Origin: Demetria terragena DSM 11295
GTDB taxonomy: Bacteria > Actinomycetota > Actinomycetes > Actinomycetales > Dermatophilaceae
Length of the DNA stretch: 64,000 bases
Direction: 5' to 3'
Assembly (NCBI RefSeq): GCF_000376825.1
Contig: NZ_AQXW01000004.1
Span: 2,170,001 to 2,234,000 of the forward strand
The notes under the pieces were generated by a model. The model was not told the DNA's origin, ran no database searches, and worked only from the letters and a program-made list of their open reading frames with translations. Below are positions 8,372-16,740 of the stretch, in pieces (within the stretch, counting starts at the first letter, position 1; each line of letters begins with the position of its first letter). Made by a program: the position numbers and the translations under genes.

Positions 8372-9493
8372 GTGACCGAGCCCAGCCCCACCACCCGAGA
8401 TCCGCGACTGGAAGTGACCTTTGGCGTCCGCGTCGCGGCGTGGTGGTCGGCATGCTTCATCGCCATCGCCGCCGCGATCTTCTTGCTGGTGACGATCCTC
8501 AGCAAGGTCAGTCTGGTCACCATCACGGTGTCGACCGCGGTCATGATGGCGGCGCTGTTGCAGCCGGCCGTGGCGTGGTTGGTCAGCCACAAAGTGCCTC
8601 GGGCGCTCGCGGCAGTTTTGGTGTTCTTCCTGGGGGTTGGTGGGGTCACCGCGCTTGGATGGTTCGTCGCGACCAGAGTCGCCGAATCCGCTCCCGACAT
8701 GACCGGACAACTCAACGAAGCAGCCGTCTCGATTCGGGATTGGCTCGTCCATGGTCCGTTGAGCCTGAAAGCCGAAGACGCTGAGCAATACACCACGGGA
8801 CTCGGGGAAACCCTGAGTGACGGCAACCTGACCACCGGCCTGATGGAGACGGCCACGGGCGCGATTGGCGTGCTGTCGGGAGTGGTCTTCACGTTGTTCG
8901 CGCTGTTGTTTTTGCTCTTCGACAGCGGGCAGATCTGGCGTGGGTTCGTCGGCCTGGTGCCCCCGCACGCCCAGCCGCACACCTACGAGGCCGGGCGTGC
9001 CGCCTGGCGCACCCTGACGCGTTATATGCGCGCTCTGGTGGTGCTGGCCGCGATCAATGCGCTGGCGATGGTCCCGGTAATGATCGTGGCCGACCTGCCG
9101 ATGATCGTCCCCCTCACGATTTTGCTCTTCCTGGGCTCGCTAGTCCCTCTCATCGGAATCTTGGTCGCAGGTGCCATCGTCGCGCTCATTGCTCTGGTGA
9201 GCCAGGGCCTGGCGACCGCAGTCCTGGTGATCGTTGCGTTGATCCTGGTCGTGCAGTTGTTCGGCAATCTGCTCAATCCGGTGTTGCTCGGCAAGGCCGT
9301 CGACATCCATCCGCTGGCCATCCTGGTGGGCGTCACTGCCGGAACCATTCTGGGCGGAGTGTTTGGCGCCTTCATCGCGGTTCCACTCGTCGCGGTGATC
9401 AAGAACGCCTCGCTGGCCGTACGCGACCATCACCGCGGCGAGGTCCTTGAGTTCGATGACGGTGACGAAGCGGCGGAAGCGATCTCGACATGA
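8372..9493 (+). CDS. AI-2E family transporter (PerM/UPF0118)
   Basis: This 373-residue polytopic membrane protein has about seven to eight hydrophobic segments. Two come at the N-terminus (about residues 17-60) and a third at about 75-95; a soluble stretch (about 100-155) follows, then a hydrophobic C-terminal half. The conserved segment FGNLLNPVLLGKAVDIHPL and the final GVFGAFIAVPLVAVIKN are typical of the AI-2 exporter/PerM family. Exported substrates vary (AI-2, indole, Na+/H+ in some), so no substrate is assigned. Start GTG 8372. It overlaps the Nudix gene by four bases (ATGA). Confidence 0.88.
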   Translation: MTEPSPTTRDPRLEVTFGVRVAAWWSACFIAIAAAIFLLVTILSKVSLVTITVSTAVMMAALLQPAVAWLVSHKVPRALAAVLVFFLGVGGVTALGWFVATRVAESAPDMTGQLNEAAVSIRDWLVHGPLSLKAEDAEQYTTGLGETLSDGNLTTGLMETATGAIGVLSGVVFTLFALLFLLFDSGQIWRGFVGLVPPHAQPHTYEAGRAAWRTLTRYMRALVVLAAINALAMVPVMIVADLPMIVPLTILLFLGSLVPLIGILVAGAIVALIALVSQGLATAVLVIVALILVVQLFGNLLNPVLLGKAVDIHPLAILVGVTAGTILGGVFGAFIAVPLVAVIKNASLAVRDHHRGEVLEFDDGDEAAEAIST

Positions 9494-10002
9494 GCGCTGA
9501 CCATCCAGGAGTTCTCCGGCGCATCGCGCTGCGCGCTTTTCGCTATATCCCGCCGCGGCCGAGCCACGCGATCGTTCGTGCGCTGAGCCCGACCTACAGC
9601 ATGGGCGCGGCGGCAATCATTGAGCACGAGGGACACCTCCTGGCATTGCGCCAAGAGCACCGGTCGGGTTGGAGTTTGCCCGGCGGGCTTGTCGACCGGG
9701 GCGAGCTCCCGCACGAGAGCGTCGTGCGTGAAGTACGCGAAGAGACCGGTCTGGTGGTCACCTCAGGTGACGTGTTCGCCACCGTCGTGGATCCTGACCT
9801 GCGGCATGTCGACGTGATCTACCGAATTCGGTGCGCCACTCGACCATCCGTACACGTCGCCAGCGAGGCCACCGCAGCCGAGTGGTTTCTCCTGGAGGAA
9901 TTGCCAGACCCCGATGGGCCTACCCGGCGGATCATCGCGGCCGTCCGCCACGCTGAGCGGGCACCCGAAGCGGGCTCGATCGTCGGCTCCCCAGAGGGCT
10001 AA
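9490..10002 (+). CDS. NUDIX hydrolase
   Basis: The protein has 170 residues. The Nudix box GGLVDRGELPHESVVREVREETGL (given here only as its pattern G-x5-E-x7-R-E-V-x-E-E-T-G-L) spans about residues 59-82, and all catalytic Glu and Arg positions are intact. The upstream GHLLALRQEHRSGWSLPGG is typical of nucleotide diphosphate-X hydrolases. The substrate could be a nucleotide sugar, oxidised nucleotide or ADP-ribose. It is translationally coupled to the permease through an ATGA overlap. Confidence 0.9.
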   Translation: MSADHPGVLRRIALRAFRYIPPRPSHAIVRALSPTYSMGAAAIIEHEGHLLALRQEHRSGWSLPGGLVDRGELPHESVVREVREETGLVVTSGDVFATVVDPDLRHVDVIYRIRCATRPSVHVASEATAAEWFLLEELPDPDGPTRRIIAAVRHAERAPEAGSIVGSPEG

Positions 10003-10044
10003 GAGCGCCCAAGGTTGCCGTACTTGACTAAATCTTTAATGTCC

Positions 10045-10059
10045 CTTGAAACTTTCTTG
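10045..10059 (+). promoter_or_regulatory. Conserved motif upstream of trypsin gene 1
   Basis: The motif CTTGAAACTTTCTTG begins 82 bases before the ATG of the first trypsin gene. CTTGAAAGTTACTTG (13 of 15 identical) lies exactly 82 bases before the ATG of the second trypsin gene. Further downstream, at matched distance, are GATAGCGT (10082) and GTTAACGT (11036), possible -10 regions. An operator or alternative-sigma promoter is inferred. Confidence 0.55.
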
Positions 10060-10126
10060 GGTTGGCGATACCCCCAGGCTCGATAGCGTGCACCGTCCGC
10101 ACTTGTTCTAGAGACTGGAAATTCTC

Positions 10127-10960
10127 ATGACCCACACCCGTCGGTCCACAGCACTTGTCGGCGCAGCCGTCCTCAGTTTGGTCGCAGCCCACGGCCCCGC
10201 GTCGGCGGCGTCAGATGGCCCCGATCGCATTGTCGGTGGCGTCACGGCCAAGACCTCAGCCGCGCCGTGGGCGATTCAGATGTCCAACAGTGGTTCGTCG
10301 GCGGCAAGCGGCGAGTACTGCGGCGCGACGCTGGTCGCCGCGAACAAGTTGGTGACCGCAGCGCACTGTTTTGACGAGTTCGGCAAGAAGGGTTGGACCT
10401 TCATCCAGGGGCGCGACAATCTGAACAAGACCAGCGTCGGCAAGACTGCAAAGTTGAAGAGCCTGTGGATCCACCCGGACTACGACGGAGTGGGCGACGG
10501 CACGGCAGGTGACATTGCGGTCGTGACGCTGAGCCGCTCATTCACCGGTGTGAAGACCTTGCCGCTCAACACGGACGCGGACCTTGGCAATGACACCTCA
10601 GTGACCGCGACGGTCTACGGGTGGGGCGAGACGTTGGGAACCGGCGCGCAGGACATCTTGCGCAAGGTGAACGTCCCGGTCATGGGTGATGACGCCTGTG
10701 ATGAGGCGTACTACGACGGCCGGATTCAAACCTCACCGTACGGCGACTTCACGGTGGACTATGACCCCAGTGGCGAGGTGTGCGCGGGCTACCCAGACGG
10801 CGGCAAAGACGCGTGCCAGGGCGACAGCGGTGGCCCGCTGGTCGCGAACGGCCGCCTGTTGGGCGTGGTGTCCTGGGGTAACGGGTGCGCCGAAGCCGGT
10901 GAACCGGGCGTCTACTCCGAGGTCGCGACCTACGCCGACGACATCAAAACCCACCTCTAA
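10127..10960 (+). CDS. Secreted trypsin-like serine protease (S1A), copy 1
   Basis: The protein has 277 residues. A signal peptide (about residues 1-27, ending GPASAASDG) is followed by a short propeptide and the zymogen activation site DR|IVGG. The triad is intact: His in TAAHCFDEF, Asp in AGDIAVVTLS and Ser in CQGDSGGPL. The residue six before the catalytic Ser is Asp (KDACQGDS, D189 in chymotrypsin numbering), so cleavage after Arg/Lys is expected. Because the propeptide itself ends in Arg, self-activation is plausible. It is a tandem duplicate of the gene at 11081 and shares its promoter motif. Confidence 0.92.
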   Translation: MTHTRRSTALVGAAVLSLVAAHGPASAASDGPDRIVGGVTAKTSAAPWAIQMSNSGSSAASGEYCGATLVAANKLVTAAHCFDEFGKKGWTFIQGRDNLNKTSVGKTAKLKSLWIHPDYDGVGDGTAGDIAVVTLSRSFTGVKTLPLNTDADLGNDTSVTATVYGWGETLGTGAQDILRKVNVPVMGDDACDEAYYDGRIQTSPYGDFTVDYDPSGEVCAGYPDGGKDACQGDSGGPLVANGRLLGVVSWGNGCAEAGEPGVYSEVATYADDIKTHL

Positions 10961-10998
10961 ATCGGCCTCGATGACTTTTGGGTCAATCCATACCAAGA

Positions 10999-11013
10999 CT
11001 TGAAAGTTACTTG
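10999..11013 (+). promoter_or_regulatory. Conserved motif upstream of trypsin gene 2
   Basis: CTTGAAAGTTACTTG starts 82 bases before the ATG at 11081, the same distance as its counterpart before trypsin gene 1. The flanking DNA has diverged, so conservation of the motif and its spacing suggests function. Confidence 0.55.
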
Positions 11014-11080
11014 ACGTTCCGGTGACCTACTCGCGGTTAACGTCGTGTGGTCCACATCACGTCTGAGGAATGGATTAGTC

Positions 11081-11890
11081 ATGAAGTTCAATCGTTGCGG
11101 CTTGGCACTCGTAGGAGCCGCCCTCCTGACCGTTACCACCGCGCAGGGCGCTGCCCAGGCCGTCGACGACCCCGACCGCATCGTGGGTGGTGACATCGCT
11201 AAGACGGCTGACACCCCATGGGCCATTCAGATGTCCAACAGCAACTCACCGGCACCCAACGACGAGTACTGCGGCGCCACGCTGGTCGCGGCCGACAAGC
11301 TCGTGACGGCGGCGCACTGCTTCGATGTGGTTGGGCGCGACGGGTGGACCTTCATCCAGGGCCGTGACAAGCTCACTGACAAGAGCACCGGTAAGACATC
11401 GGGGTTGAAGGACCTGTGGGTCCACCCGAAGTACGACGGCAAGCTCGGAGATAACAGTGGCTATGACGTTGCTGTTGTGACGCTGAGCAAGCCGTTTACG
11501 GGTGTGTCGACCATGGCGCTGAACGAGGACAAGAGCCTCAGCGAGAACACGTCCGTCACGGCCACAACCTACGGTTGGGGAAACACTAAGGGCACCGGCC
11601 CCGCGGATACCTTCCAGAAGGTCAGCGTCCCGGTCCGCGGAGACGCTCCGTGCGAGAAGGCCTACTACAACGGCCGCCCGCACTTGGACTATGACCCGGC
11701 AACCGAGGTCTGCGCTGGCTTCCCGGAGGGCGGCAAGGACGCCTGCCAGGGTGACAGTGGCGGTCCGCTGATCGCCAACGGTCGACTACTCGGCATCGTC
11801 TCCTGGGGTGCTGGTTGCGCCGTGGCTGGCGAGCCCGGTGTCTACTCTGAGGTCGCGGAGTTGGCTGCCGACATTAAGCCGCACCTCTGA
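11081..11890 (+). CDS. Secreted trypsin-like serine protease (S1A), copy 2
   Basis: The protein has 269 residues from ATG 11081. This start, rather than an in-frame one at 11045, places the signal peptide correctly (FNRCGLALVGAALLTVTTA) and gives the same promoter distance as copy 1. The activation site is DR|IVGG. The triad is His in TAAHCFDVV, Asp in GYDVAVVTLS and Ser in CQGDSGGPL, with D189 present (trypsin specificity). It is clearly paralogous to copy 1 along its whole length; the main gap is a few residues missing near GRPHLDYDPATE. It ends before a strong hairpin. Confidence 0.92.
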   Translation: MKFNRCGLALVGAALLTVTTAQGAAQAVDDPDRIVGGDIAKTADTPWAIQMSNSNSPAPNDEYCGATLVAADKLVTAAHCFDVVGRDGWTFIQGRDKLTDKSTGKTSGLKDLWVHPKYDGKLGDNSGYDVAVVTLSKPFTGVSTMALNEDKSLSENTSVTATTYGWGNTKGTGPADTFQKVSVPVRGDAPCEKAYYNGRPHLDYDPATEVCAGFPEGGKDACQGDSGGPLIANGRLLGIVSWGAGCAVAGEPGVYSEVAELAADIKPHL

Positions 11891-11913
11891 TCGAATCTGA
11901 CTGACGCAGAGAC

Positions 11914-11955
11914 GCGTTCGGCGTACTCCGAGATCTCTCGGGGTACGCCGAACGC
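11914..11955. terminator. Bidirectional hairpin between trypsin 2 and bpa
   Basis: The arms GCGTTCGGCGTAC and GTACGCCGAACGC pair perfectly. After one mismatch the inner arms CCGAG and CTCGG continue, leaving a four-base loop. It sits between the convergent ends of trypsin gene 2 (11890) and bpa (11982), where a shared terminator is expected. There is no long T-tract, which is common in actinobacteria. Confidence 0.8.
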
Positions 11956-11981
11956 ATGTCTGGGCGCTCGCCACGTCTCGG

Positions 11982-12530
11982 CTAGAGGTACTGGCCCGTA
12001 GGCCCGCTCTCCTGAGGTCCGGTGGTGGCAGATCCCGGAGCCTGAGTGTCGGACTGGCCGCGCGGTAGCCCGCGTTGCATCGCTTGAAGTTGTGTCTGGG
12101 CCGCCATCTGCTGCGCCACCATGGCGGCCTGAATGCCGTGGAAGAGCCCTTCGAGCCACCCCACTAGTTGGGCTTGAGCAATGCGCAATTCGGCGTCACT
12201 CGGAGTGCCATCAGTAAACGGCAGCGCAAGCCGGTCAAGCTCTTCGATGAGGTCCTCGGAAATGCCGTCCTTGAGTTCGGCGATGGAGCGCTGGTGAATC
12301 TCCGCGAGACGTTTGCGCCCAGCCTCATCCAGGGGTGCGTCGCGTACTTCTTCGAGCAACTGCTTGATCATTGAACCGATACGCATCACCTTGGCTGGCT
12401 GCTCGACCTGGTCGGCCGGGGTGCGCTGGTCTTCATCTGGATCGGTCGGCGCGACACCCATGCCGTCCGGTGTCAGCACGACGATGCGCTGTTCGGGAGA
12501 GGCGGAATCTTGGTTTGCGTCATCACTCAT
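11982..12530 (-). CDS. bpa: Bacterial proteasome activator Bpa
   Basis: The protein has 182 residues and is a clear homologue of the ATP-independent ring activator of the actinobacterial 20S proteasome. It shows PAKVMRIGSMIKQLLEEVR, RLAEIHQRSIAELKDGISEDL, VGWLEGLFHGIQAAMVAQQMA and above all the C-terminal tail GQYL, the HbYX-like motif that opens the 20S gate. The first 40 residues are acidic and disordered. The gene overlaps cbiX by four bases (ATGA), placing it last in the sulfur operon. That is an odd setting for a proteolysis factor. The 20S genes are not in this window. Confidence 0.93.
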   Translation of the reverse strand: MSDDANQDSASPEQRIVVLTPDGMGVAPTDPDEDQRTPADQVEQPAKVMRIGSMIKQLLEEVRDAPLDEAGRKRLAEIHQRSIAELKDGISEDLIEELDRLALPFTDGTPSDAELRIAQAQLVGWLEGLFHGIQAAMVAQQMAAQTQLQAMQRGLPRGQSDTQAPGSATTGPQESGPTGQYL

Positions 12531-13228
12531 GTGTCCATCCTGCCTGCTCCGGCAGCGACCGCGGTGCGATAGCGCTCCACGACGACGGCAGCGACGGCCG
12601 GGTGGCTTCCAAGTGGCCCGGTCGCCCGCAGTCCCAGCGCGGCGGCGGTCGACTCCAGCTTGGACTGGAAGTAGCCCGGCGCGAGCAGGTGCGAGGCGAC
12701 CACCACGCGACCACTCAGACCGGTATACGCCTCCGCCATCGTGGGTGGTGACGCGGAAAGAAACGCGTGCCGGACGGGAACACCCAACCGCTCAGACAGC
12801 AGCTCGGCCGCCGAGGCGACCTCGGCCCGCGCCGCGTCATGGGAGGAACCGGCTCCGGTCAGGATGACTGCGTCTGGTTCTGGGTCCGCCGCGAGAACTC
12901 GGTCGCGCAGTGCGTCGGCGATGGCCGCGCCTGAACCCACTGGCGCAGTCGAGATGGCGCCGAGCACGGCAGCGACCGCCTCGGGAATATCGGTACGCAC
13001 GTGGTAGCCCGAGGCGAGAAACAGCGGGACGACGACCGGTGCAGAGAGCCCGCCCATGGTCTCGGCCGCGGTGGGGTGGCATACATCGACATAGCCCAAC
13101 CGCGGGGTGAGCCCGAGCGTATTCGCCGCAGCGACGGTGACCTGTTCGAGCACGGTGCGGCCCGCTGCGTTATCTGTGCCATGGGCAAGGACCACGAGCG
13201 GGCGGCGTTCTGGTGCAGCTGAACTCAT
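12527..13228 (-). CDS. cbiX: Sirohydrochlorin chelatase, CbiX family
   Basis: The protein has 233 residues and contains two tandem CbiX-like halves. The first begins VVLAHGTDNAAGRTVLEQV and contains VVVPLFLASGYHVRTDIPEAV with the metal-site His. The second has VILTGAGSSHDAARAEVA and VVVASHLLAPGYFQSKLE. It would insert Fe2+ into sirohydrochlorin to complete siroheme, the cofactor of the sulfite reductase encoded upstream. ATGA overlaps link it to the TSUP gene before it and to bpa after it. Confidence 0.85.
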   Translation of the reverse strand: MSSAAPERRPLVVLAHGTDNAAGRTVLEQVTVAAANTLGLTPRLGYVDVCHPTAAETMGGLSAPVVVPLFLASGYHVRTDIPEAVAAVLGAISTAPVGSGAAIADALRDRVLAADPEPDAVILTGAGSSHDAARAEVASAAELLSERLGVPVRHAFLSASPPTMAEAYTGLSGRVVVASHLLAPGYFQSKLESTAAALGLRATGPLGSHPAVAAVVVERYRTAVAAGAGRMDT

Positions 13229-14124
13229 GATCCGGTGGTGGCCTCTTTGGGGTTCTCCGCCGAAGCCTTGTCGGCTGAGCCGGCACGTACCTTGGCGATG
13301 GCAATCGCAATGAACACCGCGGCGAGCGCAAACAGCCCGACATAGACCGGAAGCGACTCGGCATCCGAAGCCTGGAGCAGCGTTCGGCTGTTGGTGATGA
13401 TGATGACGCTACCCACCAGGGCGCCCAGGATTGGGAGGGAAAGATGCTTGACCAGGTAGGCCGCGAACGGCGCTGCGATGACGCCACCGACCAGCAGACC
13501 GCCGATCACTCGCCAATCGAGCGCTTCATTGCCCAGACCGATCAAGAATCCAACGCTTGCCGAGACGGTGACCACGAATTCAGAAGCCGACATGGAGCCG
13601 ATGACCTTCCGCGGGTCGAGCGTCCCGCTGGCGATCAGGGTCGGAGTGGTGACCGGCCCCCAACCACCACCGCCGGTGGCGTCGACAAAGCCACCGAACA
13701 GGCCGAGCGGGGCGAGTAGCTTCACGGTCGGGCGTTGGCCGGGGAGGACGACGGGCGGCTTGCCAAAGACGAATCGAGCGATGAGGTAGATCCCGATGAG
13801 AAGCAGCAGGCCGGCCATCCACGGCTTCGCGCTCTCCGTGGACAGATTGGACAGCACCGTCGCGCCAAGGAACGCACCGATGGCGCCTGGGCCAGCGATC
13901 TTTCCCACGGTCCGCCAATCGACATTGCCGAGACGCCAGTGGGAGAGCCCGGAGGCCAACGTGGTGCCGACTTCTGCGAGGTGTACCGACGCGGAGGCAA
14001 CCGCGGGGGCCACATTGGTGGCGACAAGCAGGGTGCTGGCGGTGACGCCGTACGCCATACCGAGTGACCCATCAATGGTCTGAGCGAGAAGTCCAACGAA
14101 CGCAAAAACGATGAGTTTTTCCAT
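13225..14124 (-). CDS. TSUP family transporter (sulfite exporter TauE/SafE)
   Basis: This 299-residue membrane protein has about eight hydrophobic segments and two TSUP repeats (GLLAQTIDGSLGMAYGV and LFGGFVDATGGGGWGPVTTP). TSUP proteins move sulfite, sulfonates or other organosulfur anions. In a sulfate-assimilation operon it may take up sulfate or thiosulfate, or export excess sulfite; direction cannot be read from sequence. The C-terminus is a short charged tail. AAGG lies seven bases before the ATG. A 34-base gap separates it from cysG/cobA. Confidence 0.86.
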   Translation of the reverse strand: MEKLIVFAFVGLLAQTIDGSLGMAYGVTASTLLVATNVAPAVASASVHLAEVGTTLASGLSHWRLGNVDWRTVGKIAGPGAIGAFLGATVLSNLSTESAKPWMAGLLLLIGIYLIARFVFGKPPVVLPGQRPTVKLLAPLGLFGGFVDATGGGGWGPVTTPTLIASGTLDPRKVIGSMSASEFVVTVSASVGFLIGLGNEALDWRVIGGLLVGGVIAAPFAAYLVKHLSLPILGALVGSVIIITNSRTLLQASDAESLPVYVGLFALAAVFIAIAIAKVRAGSADKASAENPKEATTGS

Positions 14125-14158
14125 GACAAAGCCTTACGAGAGAAAGGAGTTGGGCCGA

Positions 14159-15382
14159 TCAGTCGAGGCCGGGCGTGGGCTCGTTGGCGAGGCGTACAAC
14201 GTCGCCGATGACGACTACTGCAGGCGCCTGCACGTCTCGCGCAGCAGCAAGATCAGCGATCGTGGTCAATGTCCCGATCGTGGTGCGCTGCGTGGGCTGG
14301 AATCCGCGCTCGACAATGGCGACCGGACACTCCGGGTCCCGTCCGTGAGACATCAGAACTTCAGCTGACCGGCGAAGGCCGGCCACCCCCATCAGCAGGA
14401 CCAGGGTGTGGTCGCGGCCGACGGGAAGGGCGGGGAGTTCGTCGTGGCCGGTGACCACCGTAAAACCACGGGCTAAGCCCCGGTGGGTGAGCGGGATCCC
14501 GGCGGCGGCCGGAACCGCGATCGCTGACGTCACGCCTGGCACCACTTCGACTGATACGTGGTTGTTTTCGCAGAACTGGCGCTCTTCGCTTCCACGGCCA
14601 AGGACGTAGGGATCGCCGCCTTTGAGTCGGACCACACCATGCCCGCGCTGTGCCTCGTCAACCAGGATCTCGTTGATCTGATTTTGCGGGATCGGGTGGT
14701 GGCCCGGGGTTTTGCCGACGTTGATGACGCGCACGGTTTCGGGAAGTCGGGACACGACGCCCCACGGGGCGAGCCGGTCGATCACCACGACGTCAGCGGA
14801 CGCGATCAGTTCATGTGCGCGTCGGGTCAGCAGCTCATCGTTGCCGGGGCCGCCACCCACGAGCGCAACCCAACCCGAACTACGGGCTCGATTGCGCTGC
14901 AACGGTATGCGACCGTCACTGAGGGCGTCTTCGACGACCTGGGCAACTGCAGTCGCTGCGGTCACCGCTGTACGCGGGTCCCCTCCGACGTGGGTGGCCA
15001 CGGTGACCTTCCCATCGGGAGTGTTCACCGTCGATCGCGCTGGGACGGCCGCAGCGGTGTGCTTGGCGGAGGTAGCGTCGATGCACCAGATTCGGGCCGC
15101 GTGAGCGTCCTGCGACACGGCGTGGTCAGTCGCCGAGTCCCCGGTGGCGGTATGCACCAGCCAGGCGTCGGTCAGGTCGAGGGGGCCGGCGTAATCCCTT
15201 GCCACCCAGTCGATCTGCTCGGCATGGACGAAGTCGATGAGGTCTTCGCACAGCCACGGTGCGATGACCTGAACCCGGGCGCCCTCGTCAAGGAAGGCCC
15301 GCACCCGGCGCGCGGACACCGGACCGCCACCGACGGCCACGACGAGGCGGTCGGTGAGGTCGAAGACGAGGGGCAGGCTCAT
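14159..15382 (-). CDS. cysG: Siroheme synthase: precorrin-2 dehydrogenase domain plus uroporphyrinogen-III C-methyltransferase
   Basis: The protein has 407 residues. Residues about 1-160 form a Rossmann domain (LVVAVGGGPVSARRVRAFLDEGA) for NAD-dependent oxidation of precorrin-2. Residues about 165-400 form the SUMT methyltransferase: VALVGGGPGNDELLTRRAHELI, VVRLKGGDPYVLGRG, VEVVPGVTSAIAVPAAAGIPLTHR. The N-terminal part is about 50 residues shorter than in E. coli CysG, so the ferrochelatase step may be left to the CbiX gene in the same operon. Start ATG 15382 overlaps the cysN stop (ATGA). A start at 15439 would add a basic, non-homologous extension. Confidence 0.9.
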   Translation of the reverse strand: MSLPLVFDLTDRLVVAVGGGPVSARRVRAFLDEGARVQVIAPWLCEDLIDFVHAEQIDWVARDYAGPLDLTDAWLVHTATGDSATDHAVSQDAHAARIWCIDATSAKHTAAAVPARSTVNTPDGKVTVATHVGGDPRTAVTAATAVAQVVEDALSDGRIPLQRNRARSSGWVALVGGGPGNDELLTRRAHELIASADVVVIDRLAPWGVVSRLPETVRVINVGKTPGHHPIPQNQINEILVDEAQRGHGVVRLKGGDPYVLGRGSEERQFCENNHVSVEVVPGVTSAIAVPAAAGIPLTHRGLARGFTVVTGHDELPALPVGRDHTLVLLMGVAGLRRSAEVLMSHGRDPECPVAIVERGFQPTQRTTIGTLTTIADLAAARDVQAPAVVVIGDVVRLANEPTPGLD

Positions 15383-16740
15383 ATGACCCAGGCGTCTGAT
15401 TCGGAGTCGACGTCTTCGTCGGTGCCCAGGTCGGCCCATGTGGTCGATACGCCGACCATCCCGGCGGCCAAAGTGGAACCGCTGGGCGGGTCGATCACCA
15501 GGAAGGAACCACTACGTCGTGAGGTGACATAGGGCTCGACCGGCAGCGGGCTCGCCACACGGAGGGTGACACGACCAATGTCATTGAGTTCCAACTGATC
15601 TGCGTCGACGAGGTTGAGGTTCTCAAGGTCAAGCCGCCGGTGAACCTTGTCCACGATCGCCTTGACGGTTCGGGCGCCGTGCTTGACGAAGACCTTCGCG
15701 CCTGGGCGAAGCGGCTTTTCGTGCAACCAGGCTACGAGAGCCGAGAAGTCTTTGACTGGCTCGGGCGCGTTACCCACCGCTGCGATGACGTCGCCACGGG
15801 AGACATCGAGGTCATCGGCGAGGCGTACGGCAACGGACTGCGGCGCGTAGGCCTGCACGACGTCGTCTTCCCCGATGTGAATGGCCTCGACGTGAGTGCG
15901 TTTCCCCGAGGGGAGGATGACCACCTCGTCGCCGACCGTGACAACGCCTGCGTTGACCTGACCTGCATAGCCGCGGTAGTCCACGAGTTCGCTTGTGGGA
16001 GCAGCAGATTGTGGGCGGAGGACGTACTGCACGGGCATCCGGAAGTCTTCGTCACTTGGGTCGTCGGCGCCCGGCAGCTCCTCAAGGAGCTGGAGGAGAG
16101 CCGGGCCGTCGTACCACGGCGTGCGCTCCGAGCGCTCGACAATGTTGTCACCTTCAAGAGCGCTCACCGGGATGGTGACCGCGTCGGGAATGCCGAGTTC
16201 GCGCGCGACCTTCTGCACGTCGGAGTCAACCTGCGAGTAGACCTCCGCGGAGTAGTCCACAAGGTCGATCTTGTTGACGGCGACGATCACATGCGGGACG
16301 CGTAGGAGCGCCACGACGGCCAGGTGGCGACGAGTCTGCTCCAGCACCCCATGACGAGCATCCACCAGCAGCACCACCACATCTGCGGTGCTCGAGCCGG
16401 TCACCGTGTTGCGGGTGTACTGCACGTGTCCGGGGCAATCGGCCAGAATGAATGACCGGTTGGCGGTGGCGAAATAGCGATAAGCGACATCGATCGTGAT
16501 GCCCTGTTCGCGTTCGGCGCGAAGGCCGTCAGTCAGGAGCGCGAGGTCAGCAGTGGTGAGCCCGCGGTCTCGAGAGACTTTCTCTACGGCAGCCAATTGG
16601 TCAGACAACACGGACTTGGTGTCGTGCAGCAGGCGTCCAACGAGAGTGGACTTGCCGTCGTCAACCGAACCGGCTGTTGCTAGACGCAGCAAGGTGTTCT
16701 TGGTCGCGAGTGTGGTCGCGGCTTCCAGGGTGGGCGGCAT
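15379..16740 (-). CDS. cysN: Sulfate adenylyltransferase subunit 1 (GTPase)
   Basis: The protein has 453 residues. It is the regulatory GTPase of ATP sulfurylase, related to EF-Tu: P-loop TAGSVDDGKSTLVGRLLHD, switch II DCPGH and NKID. Beta-barrel domains 2 and 3 follow. No fused APS kinase domain is present, consistent with direct APS reduction by CysH. It couples GTP hydrolysis to APS formation together with CysD. The first base of its ATG is shared with the end of cysD. Confidence 0.93.
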   Translation of the reverse strand: MPPTLEAATTLATKNTLLRLATAGSVDDGKSTLVGRLLHDTKSVLSDQLAAVEKVSRDRGLTTADLALLTDGLRAEREQGITIDVAYRYFATANRSFILADCPGHVQYTRNTVTGSSTADVVVLLVDARHGVLEQTRRHLAVVALLRVPHVIVAVNKIDLVDYSAEVYSQVDSDVQKVARELGIPDAVTIPVSALEGDNIVERSERTPWYDGPALLQLLEELPGADDPSDEDFRMPVQYVLRPQSAAPTSELVDYRGYAGQVNAGVVTVGDEVVILPSGKRTHVEAIHIGEDDVVQAYAPQSVAVRLADDLDVSRGDVIAAVGNAPEPVKDFSALVAWLHEKPLRPGAKVFVKHGARTVKAIVDKVHRRLDLENLNLVDADQLELNDIGRVTLRVASPLPVEPYVTSRRSGSFLVIDPPSGSTLAAGMVGVSTTWADLGTDEDVDSESDAWVI

